Shown here: piece after piece, positions 1 through 9,016 of the stretch
Position numbering within the stretch: position 1 is the first letter of the stretch
Layout of the letters: the number at the start of each line of letters is the position of its first letter
From: Zantedeschia hybrid cultivar
Lineage: Eukaryota; Streptophyta; Magnoliopsida; Alismatales; Araceae
Assembly (NCBI GenBank): GCA_030544215.1
Contig: JARZZO010000011.1
Coordinates: 9,286,001 to 9,350,000 of the forward strand
Direction of reading: 5' to 3'
Length of the DNA stretch: 64,000 nt
Notes under the pieces: generated by a model
What the model was told of the DNA's origin: nothing
Seen by the model: only the letters and a program-made list of their open reading frames with translations
Database searches by the model: none
Translations under genes and position numbers: made by a program

Positions 1-139
1 ATCATCAAATGGGATCACCAATGGAAACACAAGTTCAAACACGATGGGTTTTAAGTTAAGTTGTTAAAGAACAATTTGGAAATTAAGTTAATAAATGAAT
101 ATGATCTTTTGATCTAAGTACCATACTGGTCTTTTAGTC

Positions 140-435
140 AAAAAATTGTATATGTCAAAAATTCAAAAAAAATGTATATGTCAAAATTCAAAAAAAAATG
201 TATATGCAAAAATTCAAAAAAAAAATGCCTATGTCAAAAATTCAAAAAAAATTGTATATGTCAAAAATTCAAAAAAATTGTATATGTCAAAAATTAAAAA
301 AAAATACATATGTCAAAATTCAAAAAAAAGGTACATATTTCAAAAATTCAAAAAAAATATACATTTTTCAAAATCTAAAAAAAGAATACATATTTCAAAA
401 CCCAAACGAAAATGAATATTTCAAAACCACAAAAA
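140..435. repeat. A-rich tandem repeat, unit about 26-27 bp
   Basis: About ten imperfect copies of TATGTCAAAAATTCAAAAAAA run head to tail, with the A-tract length varying and TATGTC drifting to TATTTC on the right. Overlapping reading frames here are products of the repeat and are Lys/Ile/Tyr-rich, so no gene is called. Confidence 0.85.
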
Positions 436-780
436 TATTTCAATTAGCATTTGTTTGTGGCATTTAGTGTGTTTCATTCATTTTATTTTCAGTGAGCATA
501 TGTTTGCTTGCATGTTGCATTTTTGCTTAAGTCTGATTACTCTTATTACCTTTGTTAATAAAGGCTATGCCCCTTGACCATCTATTCAAGGAAAAGATTA
601 ATTGACCATTTGTTTGGTCCGGCAAGGGGCTAAGCCTAAACAGTTACTTAACCTGTTTGTTAAGTGTTGTACAGGATGCAAGATAAGCACAGGAACACGA
701 AATTGGAGCCCAAAAGTTTCATGTATATATCAAAAGTGTTTTGTACATGATACATGAAAGGAAAAGAAGTACAAAAGCCC
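436..780. other. Spacer with a 14-bp inverted repeat
   Basis: No coding signal. GGCTATGCCCCTTG (564-577) is matched by its imperfect inverse CAAGGGGCTAAGCC (623-636), 12 of 14 positions pairing. This lies just beyond the 3' end of the antisense PMD gene, so it could sit in that gene's 3' UTR or 3' flank. Confidence 0.4.
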
Positions 781-3636
781 TCAAGGCTGGCTCTCCCCTC
801 TGCCCTCATCCAACTGGCTCTGGGCCTCGTCCTGGGCATCTGGCGGTGGAGCTCTAGGAGCTGGAGGCGGTCCCATCGCACTTGGCCCTGCCTGGCCAGA
901 TGATATGGATATGTTGGCAGTAAAGGCACTCGCCTGACCTCGATCAATAGCCCGCTGGCGGGCTCGCTGATATCGCTCCTCCACCATCTTGCGCTCATGC
1001 TCCGCGACTGACAGCCGACCCTGAAGACTCTCCAGTCGAAGGCGGTCGCGATCTCTCTCCTCAGTCACAACCTCCAGGCGAATCTGGAGGCGTGCAAAAT
1101 CTCCAGTGGAGAGATGCGCCACCTGCTCCTCTAGAGCCCGGATCCGCGCAGCATCAGCTTCGGCGCGAGCCGCTGCAGTACGGGCATGCTCCAGCTCCGC
1201 TTCAGCTCTCTGAAGGGCTTCCTGAAGCTCGGCAACCTGAATAAAAGTCATTGTTAGTTCAAGGCAATCAAGTAATTAAAATCAAATTCAGAAATGAAAA
1301 GTTGAAGAACTTACCCTAGCAGCACGATCCTCCTCCGCAAGAGAGGCCCGGTGGATGGCAGAGGTAAGCTGACTCTGGAGATCAGCCAAGGCAGCGTCCT
1401 GCGCAGCAGATGATGAAGATGAAGCTCTATGAGTAGGAGGAGCCGCCTGGGTGTAGACGGCTCGCTGTACCAAAAGAACACTGTCAGTGGTTAATCGCCA
1501 AAACAAATAATTAATTAAAACATGCATTCATATTCATTCATACATACCAGATCGAACAATTCTTTTTGGACTTGTTCTAGCTGGGCCTCCGCATCATGTA
1601 GGCGGGCCCGGAGGTCGATGATGACCGCATCACGTGCATCCTGCAAGTCACGCATTCATACATTCATTCACCAACATAAATCAAGATAATAATAAAATTA
1701 AAGACGCATGAATGCATACTTACATCGAGTCGTCGGAGGAGCCGCAGTTGATCGGCGTAATGGGCCCGGTAATGCTGGAGGTAGCCCTCGCTACTCTCCG
1801 CACGGGACTCCACCCGTACGCCGCGGCGGTGCCAATCCTCGTACTGCTCGGGGAATTTCGCACGCCAATCTGTGAGGGCTTGCTTGCCCCTCATGCTCCT
1901 CCCGACGTCCTCCGGGACCTCCTCGTCGATCCATTCCTGGTGGAGGCCCAGGGTCCTCATCACAAGCCGGAGGCGGAGGGGCTCAATTTCGTTGAGGCAA
2001 TGTAGCCACATTTGCCTCCCGAACCTCCTCCTGCCAGCCGTCACCCACGGCTGACCCTCCTCGCCCATACCAAGGTACGGGCGCCAGATCACCTGCATAT
2101 AGATTAGATGCATTCATATAAATAATTTGCATTTAAACAATAAAAGAATTGCATTTAATAATTTTTTTTTAAATAAGTTAAAAACTTACCAAAAGCTCTG
2201 GATAGTCCAAGAATTGACGGCGGAGGGCCGTCAGCTGATGGTGCTGTGGAGCTGTGTCCACAATCGGCTGCCAACGGCAGGCCAAGGGGACAGCATCTGG
2301 ACGAACGATCCTCGCTCTGCCGAGCGGGAAATAATAGTAGCTCCACACCTGCATTCATAAGCATATAAGTTAGAAAAAGCATCATATCATATTGCATATC
2401 ATGAATAAATAATAACACATTTAATACCTGGAGGAACGGCGAGAAGCCGCTGACAGTAGTCTCGCGGTCCGGAATGACCGCGGATAGATCTGCAAACAGG
2501 TGGGCCAGGAGGGCCGCACCCCAAGCATACTCACCCAAGCTATCTAGGTCATCTAACAAATACAAAAATCTACAGTGGATATGGTCGCCCTTCGTACCGA
2601 AGAGCAACCGACCGAAGAAAAAGACAAGGAAGACCCTAAGCTGTCGGTCTACCTCATCTACCTGGCTAGGGTCCCTGCAGTAGATGGCAGAGGATGACTC
2701 TGCTAGTCTATCCCTAAACTCCTCCCGGGTCTCGTCAGACCGACGCCGGGGCTCATCTAATCCAAGGGCAGCCTCTACTTCTACCCTGGGAACCATCCTG
2801 GACTCCCTGCCCATGCTAGATACCTCTATCCCTAATAAGGCCTCTGCTAACCCTCGATAATCGGGGTAAGTCACCCCACTCACCGGTCGGCCCTCTACCC
2901 GGAGGCCAGTGATCCTGGCCACATCCTCTAGGGTGGGGACCATATGTCCCCACGGCATTAGGAAAGCCCGGCTTTCCGCATGCCAACGCTCCCTGAGCGC
3001 CTGTAACAAGACTAGATCGAGCCAAAATGGCTCGATGTCTAGTATCTCACCAAACCCCATCCGGCGCAGGCGCATCTTTTGGAAGTCCGGGAGCCCTCTG
3101 TAAGCCCCTACAACTAGGTCCCAGGAGATCCTAGCCCTCATCACTCCCTGCGAATAGAAACAACAAAAAATAGGGTCAGTATTAATAAAAACAGGAAAAT
3201 TCACTCTGTTTTGAAAGGCGTCAGCATACACAGACGTGTTTCAAAACGCGTCCACATACCTTGACGCTATTCAAAAATATTTTCTACCTATTTTAAAAAA
3301 TCCGAAATTTGTCTTGAAAGACGTCGACCAAGGGCGACGCCTTTTGAAAGGCGTCACCTGGTCTGGACGCCTTTCAAGTCCAGATTTCGGGTTCTTGGAA
3401 GAACCCCTTTCTTCCCCTCTTTTCCTTGCCCATTCAAACCACAAGGGACTTACCGTGTGGAGGTCGCCCTCCTCTTCCTCTTCCACCGCCATGGGCGCCG
3501 GTGGAGGGAGCTCTTCCTCCAAGAAGGCCGCCGCCTCGGCTAGCGCCGCCGGCACCTCCTCGGGAACCTCTTCTTCTTGCCTTCGCCTCCTCTTGGCTAA
3601 GGTCTTCTTCTTCCTTGAACCCTCGCCGTGTTCCAT
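781..3636 (-). CDS. Plant mobile domain (PMD) protein with coiled-coil tail, 7 exons
   Basis: Exons on the minus strand: 3636-3454, 3147-2428, 2348-2190, 2092-1724, 1640-1548, 1464-1315, 1236-781. Every intron is GT-AG and phase 0, and the joined frame is open for 709 residues. Residues 1-61 are Lys/Arg-rich, then Glu- and Pro-rich. Residues 62 to about 420 are a PMD (aminotransferase-like domain): FWLDLVLLQALRERW at 102-116, PTLEDVARITGL at 132-143, VEGRPVSG at 145-152, and WSYYYFPLGRAR in exon 3. Residues about 478-660 form a charged coiled coil rich in Ala, Glu and Arg, followed by a Gly/Pro-rich end. PMD proteins occur both as host genes (MAIN/MAIL1, acting in silencing and genome stability) and inside transposons. 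This one lies antisense within an LTR element, so transposon carriage is more likely. The start is the only ATG before the first donor that gives an open frame. Function of transposon PMDs is not established. Confidence 0.88.
3213..3375. repeat. Four 30-bp 10-10-10 palindromic modules (intron 1 of the PMD gene)
   Basis: Modules at 3213-3242, 3243-3272, 3316-3345 and 3346-3375, as two abutting pairs. Each has a half-site near GAAAGGCGTC, exactly ten unrelated bases, and an inverted half-site near GACGCCTTTC. The fourth has perfectly matching arms. The two pairs begin 103 bp apart. All four lie in PMD intron 1 (3453-3148). Confidence 0.85.
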
Positions 3637-3757
3637 GGCTCTAGAAGGAGTTTTGAGAGAGAGATCACCGGAATCGCCGGAACTCGGGTGGAGAGAAGGA
3701 ATTTTTGAGAAAGTGAGGAAGAAAGGAGGGCCTTCGCGGGTCTGTAACGAAAAGGGT

Positions 3758-4088
3758 GAAAGGCGTCGACTCAGGAAGACGCGTTTTAGCGCACATAAGT
3801 TGAGGCGGTAAAGGACAGCTGTTTGAATTGGTTGAAACACAGGACGCGTTTCAGGTTCTGTTCAGAGCCGTACACAGGAAAATCATGAAAGGCGTCTTTG
3901 TTACTAGACGCGTTTTATGGAATTAATCATGGAATTAATGGCAGAATCCTGGGAAAAGTAGGAGAGAGAGTTGAAAGGCGTCTAGTTATGTAGACGCTTT
4001 TTAAGCTTAAATCGGGTTTTTGAAGATTAAATTGAATTTCTGGAAAAGAATACAGTTTTAAAGGCGTCTTTCTGAGTGGACGCATTTT
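3758..4088. repeat. Four 10-10-10 modules plus one half-site (5' flank of the PMD gene)
   Basis: Complete modules at 3758-3787, 3887-3916, 3973-4002 and 4059-4088, with a lone GACGCGTTTC half-site at 3843-3852. Left arms read GAAAGGCGTC (once TAAAGGCGTC), right arms GACGCGTTTT or a one-base variant. Spacers are ten bases and unrelated to each other. They lie 120-450 bp upstream of the PMD start codon at 3636. Spacing between successive modules is close to 86 bp for the last three. Confidence 0.85.
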
Positions 4089-4262
4089 ACATTTTACAGA
4101 ACCCGAACTGTTGAATTTTCAGGAAAAATCAGGTTTTTACTTAAGGAAAAATCATGTGCACATCACAGAAAGTTAGGGAAAGATTCTAAGGCATGAAAAG
4201 TCGTTCTTTATTCAATGGAATCAATCTTTATTACATCAAAATTAAAGAGAGACAAAGGACAT

Positions 4263-4753
4263 TCAAGGGAGAATATTATGAAGATCTTTAAGATAAGGAA
4301 ATTTCAATCCTTTATCTCTGTCTTTAGAGGATCTTACACGATAGCTAAAGCCAAGATTCCATAGAGTAATGATGATTTGTATGGCTTCATAATCTTCATC
4401 GGACTCCAGGTCACGCTTCTTGATTGGAAGTGTAGGAGAGAATTCAGGGAACTCGCGACGAGCCAAGCTAAGTTGAGTAAGGCACCGGTGTGGATTGTAT
4501 AACACAAACTCAGAGGCTCCAATTAACTTGAGGTCTGCTCCTGCTGTGCGGCGCACCCAAACTGGTTTTCCAACGAGAGCAAGCGGAGCAAGCTTGATGA
4601 GGAGCATGATGAAGAGCTTGATGAAGAGCATGAAGAACATGAAAGAAAGTTGATTGAACTTACTTGAAGATTGGGATTTCTTCCACTAAGATGATTCTCT
4701 ATATCTGCAAACATCTCTAGAGACATCTTCATCTTCTTGTTTGAGGAATCCAT
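4263..4753 (-). CDS. Unknown 139-aa protein, 2 exons, antisense in the LTR element
   Basis: Exon 1 is 4753-4664 (30 codons from ATG) and ends at a strong donor, CAA|GTAAGT. Exon 2 is best read as 4592-4263, giving a 71-bp phase-0 intron ending ATCAAG|CTT. A second in-frame AAG slightly upstream could also serve as acceptor. The product starts MDSSNKKMKMSLEMFADIEN, and its C-terminal half is charged with no transmembrane segment (KKRDLESDEDYEAI, VRSSKDRDKGLKFPYL). I do not recognise the family. A TATA box lies about 135 bp upstream. Its placement between the PMD gene and the 3' LTR, in the same antisense direction, suggests a second accessory gene of the element. A host gene captured by the element cannot be excluded. 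Confidence 0.6.
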
Positions 4754-4888
4754 CTCTCTTTTTCGGAGTTTCTCCTTCTTGAAGCTTGGGAAGCTTGAAA
4801 ACCTTGAAGAAACCTTGAAGATTTGGAAGAAAACTCTCCTTTGGATCTTTGGATTATGATAGGATTACTTGGGAGTAACCTTAGGGTG

Positions 4889-4896
4889 TTTATATA
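4889..4896 (-). promoter_or_regulatory. TATA box of the 139-aa antisense gene
   Basis: The minus strand reads CTTATATAAACACC, with TATATAAA about 135 bases 5' of the ATG at 4753, implying a leader of roughly 100 nt. Two 10-10-10 modules lie 107-180 bp further upstream. Confidence 0.6.
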
Positions 4897-5002
4897 AGAG
4901 GAATCGCGATCCTAAGTAGACCTTTTCCGGATTGGAAAAGGGATGTGCATTGATAGAGTTGGAGTTCGGGTAGAGAACAACCAGAAATCTGTTTCTGTGA
5001 GT

Positions 5003-5068
5003 AAAAGGTGTCTACAATACCTGACGCGTTTCAAGTTTAAATGGCGTCTGCTCGACACGACGCGTTTT
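5003..5068. repeat. Two 10-10-10 modules upstream of the 139-aa gene
   Basis: Modules at 5003-5032 (AAAAGGTGTC / GACGCGTTTC) and 5039-5068 (AAATGGCGTC / GACGCGTTTT), each with a ten-base spacer. They lie 5' of the TATA box at 4889-4896 in the antisense direction. Confidence 0.8.
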
Positions 5069-6000
5069 AGCTTTTATATGATTTATCTGAAATCCTGTGA
5101 TTTTAATGTTTAAGATGAATATTTGTTTGGAACTAATAATTTTAATTGCAGAAAATTCTGAGCAAAGCTGGAAACGTCAAGAAAATCCCATTGTGGAATT
5201 CAAGTCCCGACCGTGGCTAAAAAGACGGTTATTTCTACCCTTGTACTCTTCCATGTAAAGCATTCGCATTACTATATGATAAATATTTATTAGACTATAT
5301 CAAGGACCTTGTGGTTTTGATGAAACTGGAATTTAAGTTCCCCTTCAACAAAAACAGTGATAATTCCAGAGGATTCTTAATCGCACGGATAGGCCGTTGG
5401 ATTGTTAATTAGTGGGGACGATGGTTCCACTTTTGTAAAACAGTGCGTGGATAAACGAGCTTCAGCTTAGCACTGAATTACAAGAATTGGTGTCTTGACT
5501 CATTAATGACAATTTAACAATATTATCCTTGATTAATTTATATTTTATTTTGACTTTATATTTTTCTTTTAGCCCAGCATGCATCATGTAGGACTTTGAA
5601 ATTATTGTAATAAGAATTAATTATTGATTAAGTTTCAGACCATTAATCAAATAATCTCAACATGATATGAAATATTCCATTCCGAATTGAGTATCTTGAT
5701 TATGTTTGAGGTTCGCTTGAAGATATCATTGAAATTCTATCCTTAATTGGATTCTTTATCCAATATTCTTGTTTTCTTTTAAGATCCGTCATGGCTGTAG
5801 CACGTCCACATTGGCTGGCAAACGCTCCCCATGATGAAACCTACAGTGTCTACGACCTGGGGTACTTCCCACTCCGAGGAGGTTGATCGACTTTATTTTA
5901 TTTCCTTGTCTACCTCATCCAGACAGGATTAATTCCATTGATCTCTTTGAGTTATCTTCATTGATGATTTTGAGAAAAATTCCAGTCATGTGATGTTAAG
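5069..6000. other. Non-coding stretch of the LTR element
   Basis: No frame longer than a few tens of codons on either strand. It lies between the antisense promoter and the inverted repeat at the LTR edge, and is AT-rich apart from a mixed segment around 5790-5890. Confidence 0.5.
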
Positions 6001-6101
6001 AGCGTGTCTCATCACACCTTGGCATCACCTTTTCAGTACATTCCATTCCATTTCACTCCCTTGCAAAGACGATGCCAAGGTGAGGCAGCTGTAGACACGC
6101 T
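6001..6101. repeat. Inverted repeat spanning the polypurine tract and LTR start
   Basis: AGCGTGTCT (6001-6009) pairs perfectly with AGACACGCT (6093-6101), and CACCTTGGCATC (6015-6026) with GATGCCAAGGTG (6071-6082). The right arm contains the purine-rich tract and the first bases of the LTR. The 44-base loop is unpaired. Confidence 0.75.
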
Positions 6102-6280
6102 AATTTTGACGTCATTTCGAGTAAATTTCATATCACACAATAATGCCTCGAAATGGTCTGATAATTAATCATTAATTAATTTTTATTAATCTTTTTTAAG
6201 TGTCGGGTTTAACAGATGTGTTTAAGTTAATCAATTGAATTGGTTTTAATTCAATTTTGAGTTAAAATATGAAGAATTCT

Positions 6281-6397
6281 AAAAGACGTCTACAGAACTG
6301 GACTCGTTTTACCTAATAAAGATAAAGATAAGTTTTCCCGGATATTTATCCTTATCTTAATTAATCTGAAAGGCGTCAGCCAAGGTGGACGCTTTTT
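6281..6397. repeat. Two 10-10-10 modules in the LTR U3
   Basis: Modules at 6281-6310 (AAAAGACGTC / GACTCGTTTT) and 6368-6397 (GAAAGGCGTC / GACGCTTTTT), 87 bp apart start to start. They lie about 100-220 bp 5' of the LTR TATA box, matching their position relative to the antisense promoters. Confidence 0.8.
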
Positions 6398-6498
6398 AGA
6401 TAATTACAGATAAAGATGAATTAATCAGTAATTATCTGTCGGTTAAGATGGATAAATCTCGAAATTTTGCTATGTCAATCTCGAACGCAAGAAATACC

Positions 6499-6508
6499 TA
6501 TAAATACC
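6499..6508 (+). promoter_or_regulatory. LTR TATA box
   Basis: CTATAAATAC in the plus direction, about 410 bp into the LTR. Transcription would start near 6530. Confidence 0.5.
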
Positions 6509-7538
6509 CTGCATATTGAAGAGAAAAAAAGAAGAGAGAACAGAATTGAATTGAGTTGAGCCATAGCATTATAGTGAGTTGAAGATCGAAGCAACAACGT
6601 CGTAACGCCGGAGCGCTGCCATTTCTAGAAGACGGCGTCCTTTCAAGATCTTCATCTTTTCAAAGCTTCAATCGATTGGGCATAAGTTTTTCATTACTGC
6701 ATTCATTTCATTAGTTTCATTCTTCATTCACTTCATACAAACACACACCACAGCATAATCTTTCAAAAACCTACTTAATCTAAGGGGTTTCAAAGTCATT
6801 AAAAAAGTGAGTTTGCTGTTTTAAATATGCTTAACACCATGATTAGTTCAGATACTACTTCTACTTAAATTCTCATCATAGTTCTTCGTTTTTTTTTTTT
6901 TGTCTCTGTCTCTGCTGCACTCAACAACAACAAGAGATCAAAAGGGGGAAATCAAGCATAACTTCTGGACGATCCTCAACCTCAAATTCCACAGCAAGAA
7001 CAAAGAAGCAAAGAAAGGGCTCTCTTTCTTCAGCCGACTGAGGGAGGGGAACCAAGGACTCAATCTTCCGCGTTTTGAAAGGTAGGCGATCATATTCTCT
7101 TTTGAAACTTTTTAAGTTAAAAGTTTCTGGCGATCACTGCACTTTAGTTGCTGTTTTTAATAGGTTAGTTTACACCTAAACAACATAGATATTTCATGTT
7201 AATCACACGGTCATTCTAAGCACCTACAGTGTTGTCTTGAGTTACCCACCAGCAGTTGCTGTTCCGGGGTATGCCCCGATGTAGTTGTTATTTTCTTTTC
7301 TGGCCTGTACGCTTAATTATTTGTTTTTTGTTGGAATATGTAATTAATTGCTGAGTCAAGTCGAATTGTAATAATTTTTAATTTCTTCACTTCCTTTACA
7401 ATTCGATGTGATGTGAATATTTAGTTTAGTTTATTATTTATTTTCCAGACTTATCGAGATCTTAGTTTGGCTCCAAATTAATGATTCGGTACTCATTTAA
7501 TAATCGGATCCCCGATTATAGAGTGACGGGTCGTTACA

Positions 7539-8815
7539 TTATCTCTAAGATTTTTCGAATGGGTCAGTTACTAGCTTCATTTGTCTTGACTTTGAATACT
7601 TGATACTAATTTCATTGTCTAGTGCAATCATCTACATTGGCCATTCCTAATTGGAGTCTAGTTGTAATATATTTTTTTTATTGAGAATCCTTTTTTCCGG
7701 ATAAAACCCTATCTCTACTCTAAGAACAACATCTTAATAACACTAAAAAAATACATAATGTTGATGTCGTTTTTTGTCACGCCATCCTTCAGTACAAGGG
7801 AAAAATTATCTTTTAGAAAGAATTTAGTTTCGCATACTTTCGCATGGCTATCAATAAAAAAAAGTCTATCTTTTTTCCATTTTATTAGGAACACTTTTCT
7901 ATCTTTTTTTTCCACTTTATTAGGGACATTTTTCTCATTAAGGACAAAACCATACTTCTACTCTAGGTATAATATCTAGGCAAGGGGCTATACATCAAAA
8001 TGTGGCAATAACCATAATGCATCCTATTGATTATTTTCTTTCCAAATTTTATGATAATATATTTATGTAATGACTTTGATAGTCATTTATATAGAACAAG
8101 AAAAGATAATAATTTGTAAATTTTAATAGTGTTGAATATCTTTGTGTTAGCTTTTTCTTCCAGTCCAACAATCAATAATTAGTCTTATTTCACTATTCTT
8201 TCCTTCATGAACTCAAATTTATTAATCTTCTTACTAGTCCTTTCTACATATATTGCTTTTCGTATGTGATAGACATTTTGTAAGCATACCAATAGTTTCA
8301 TTACTCAATTAAAGTTACTTAATTACGAGATGTACTAAAGAATCTATTTATACTAATTATATTTTTTGTTTTGATGGTTCCTAGTGTAACAATTAGAAGA
8401 TGGATCCAATTTAATCCACACAAGTACTATTGTTTGTTCATGGAAGTTCTGATTGTGGGCTTATTTGCATCGTAAAAGGCCGTAAAATCTTGATTCAAAA
8501 TTGGCGGTTTTAAAATCAGTAAAAATAAAATCTTTGATTTTAAAATCATCAACTTTGATTTATGATGTTTGGATTGAAAATTGAAATCAGCTAACAAGAG
8601 TTTTAGGAGTGAACCAATTTTAAAATATGCCAATTTACATTCCAAATATATGAAAGAGTAACATAAAATAATCTACAACACTCTAAACATAAGGAAAATG
8701 TTAGCTTACCGTCATTTATGGTGTTTTACAATATTTTATAAGGCACAGAGTGACACTATCTCTTATACATTAATAAGCCAAGACAACTTGATTTCTTATG
8801 TTGACATGTGCCTAC
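7539..8815. other. AT-rich intergenic DNA
   Basis: No supported gene on either strand. Short frames around 7715-7979 and 8427-8645 lack start context, splice signals and recognisable motifs. Confidence 0.5.
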
Positions 8816-8816
8816 T

Positions 8817-8819
<3 letters not shown>

Positions 8820-8849
<30 letters not shown>

Positions 8850-8930
8850 GTGCAGGAGGGGGAGTGGGCAGTTGGAGAGAGAGAGAGTTGTGCATGGAGT
8901 GGCAGTTAAAGAGAGAGATCGTCTCATGTA

Positions 8931-8962
<32 letters not shown>

Positions 8963-9016
8963 TTGTGTGTGGGAGTGGGTACTTGAAGAGAGAGAGAGAG
9001 AGAGTTCAATGTCCAT
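8820..9016. repeat. GA-rich minisatellite
   Basis: Three to four copies of a (GA)n tract followed by GAGTTGTGCAKGGAGTGGS-like sequence, each about 50-70 bp. Arg/Glu-alternating reading frames here are artefacts of the repeat. Confidence 0.8.

Larger units (their letters stand above)
1..7538 (+). mobile_element. 3' part of a large LTR retrotransposon (probably Ty3/gypsy, Tat-like)
   Basis: A likely LTR starts at 6090 with TGTAGACACGC, a start I associate with Tat/Ogre-type gypsy LTRs, and ends near 7538. The preceding purine-rich GATGCCAAGGTGAGGCAGC would be the polypurine tract. Two spliced antisense genes lie to its left, as extra antisense genes do in several Tat-lineage elements. No gag-pol is visible, so the element must extend left of the window. 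The five bases left of 6090 (GCAGC) do not match those right of 7538 (TTATC), which argues against a solo LTR. The left edge of the element is unknown, and the first 700 bases are assigned to it only by position. Lineage is an inference from the LTR start and gene layout. Confidence 0.5.
6090..7538 (+). mobile_element. Probable 3' LTR (1449 bp)
   Basis: Begins TGTAGACACGC and is taken to end GGGTCGTTACA, giving TG...CA ends. It holds two 10-10-10 modules in U3 and a TATA box at about 6500, with an R/U5 region of about 1 kb containing a T-run at 6889-6900. The start is supported by the preceding purine tract. The end is less sure because no partner LTR is in the window to align. Confidence 0.5.

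Noticed and set aside
140..435. CRISPR-like array of regularly spaced repeats
   Set aside because: The units are directly adjacent with no unique spacers, and the DNA is plant nuclear. It is a simple tandem repeat.
146..467. Lys/Tyr/Ile-rich frames with repeated SKIQKK units
   Set aside because: They are translations of the A-rich tandem repeat in two frames, with no start context or conservation signal.
2155..3231. A single 358-codon minus frame taken as the whole PMD gene
   Set aside because: The frame reads through a good acceptor at 3148 and a good donor at 2427. The spliced model continues the PMD domain in another frame (exon 3), which fits the family much better.
6001..6101. tRNA-like or terminator-like hairpin
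   Set aside because: No tRNA boxes, and the 44-base loop and position at the LTR edge are better explained as an element structure.
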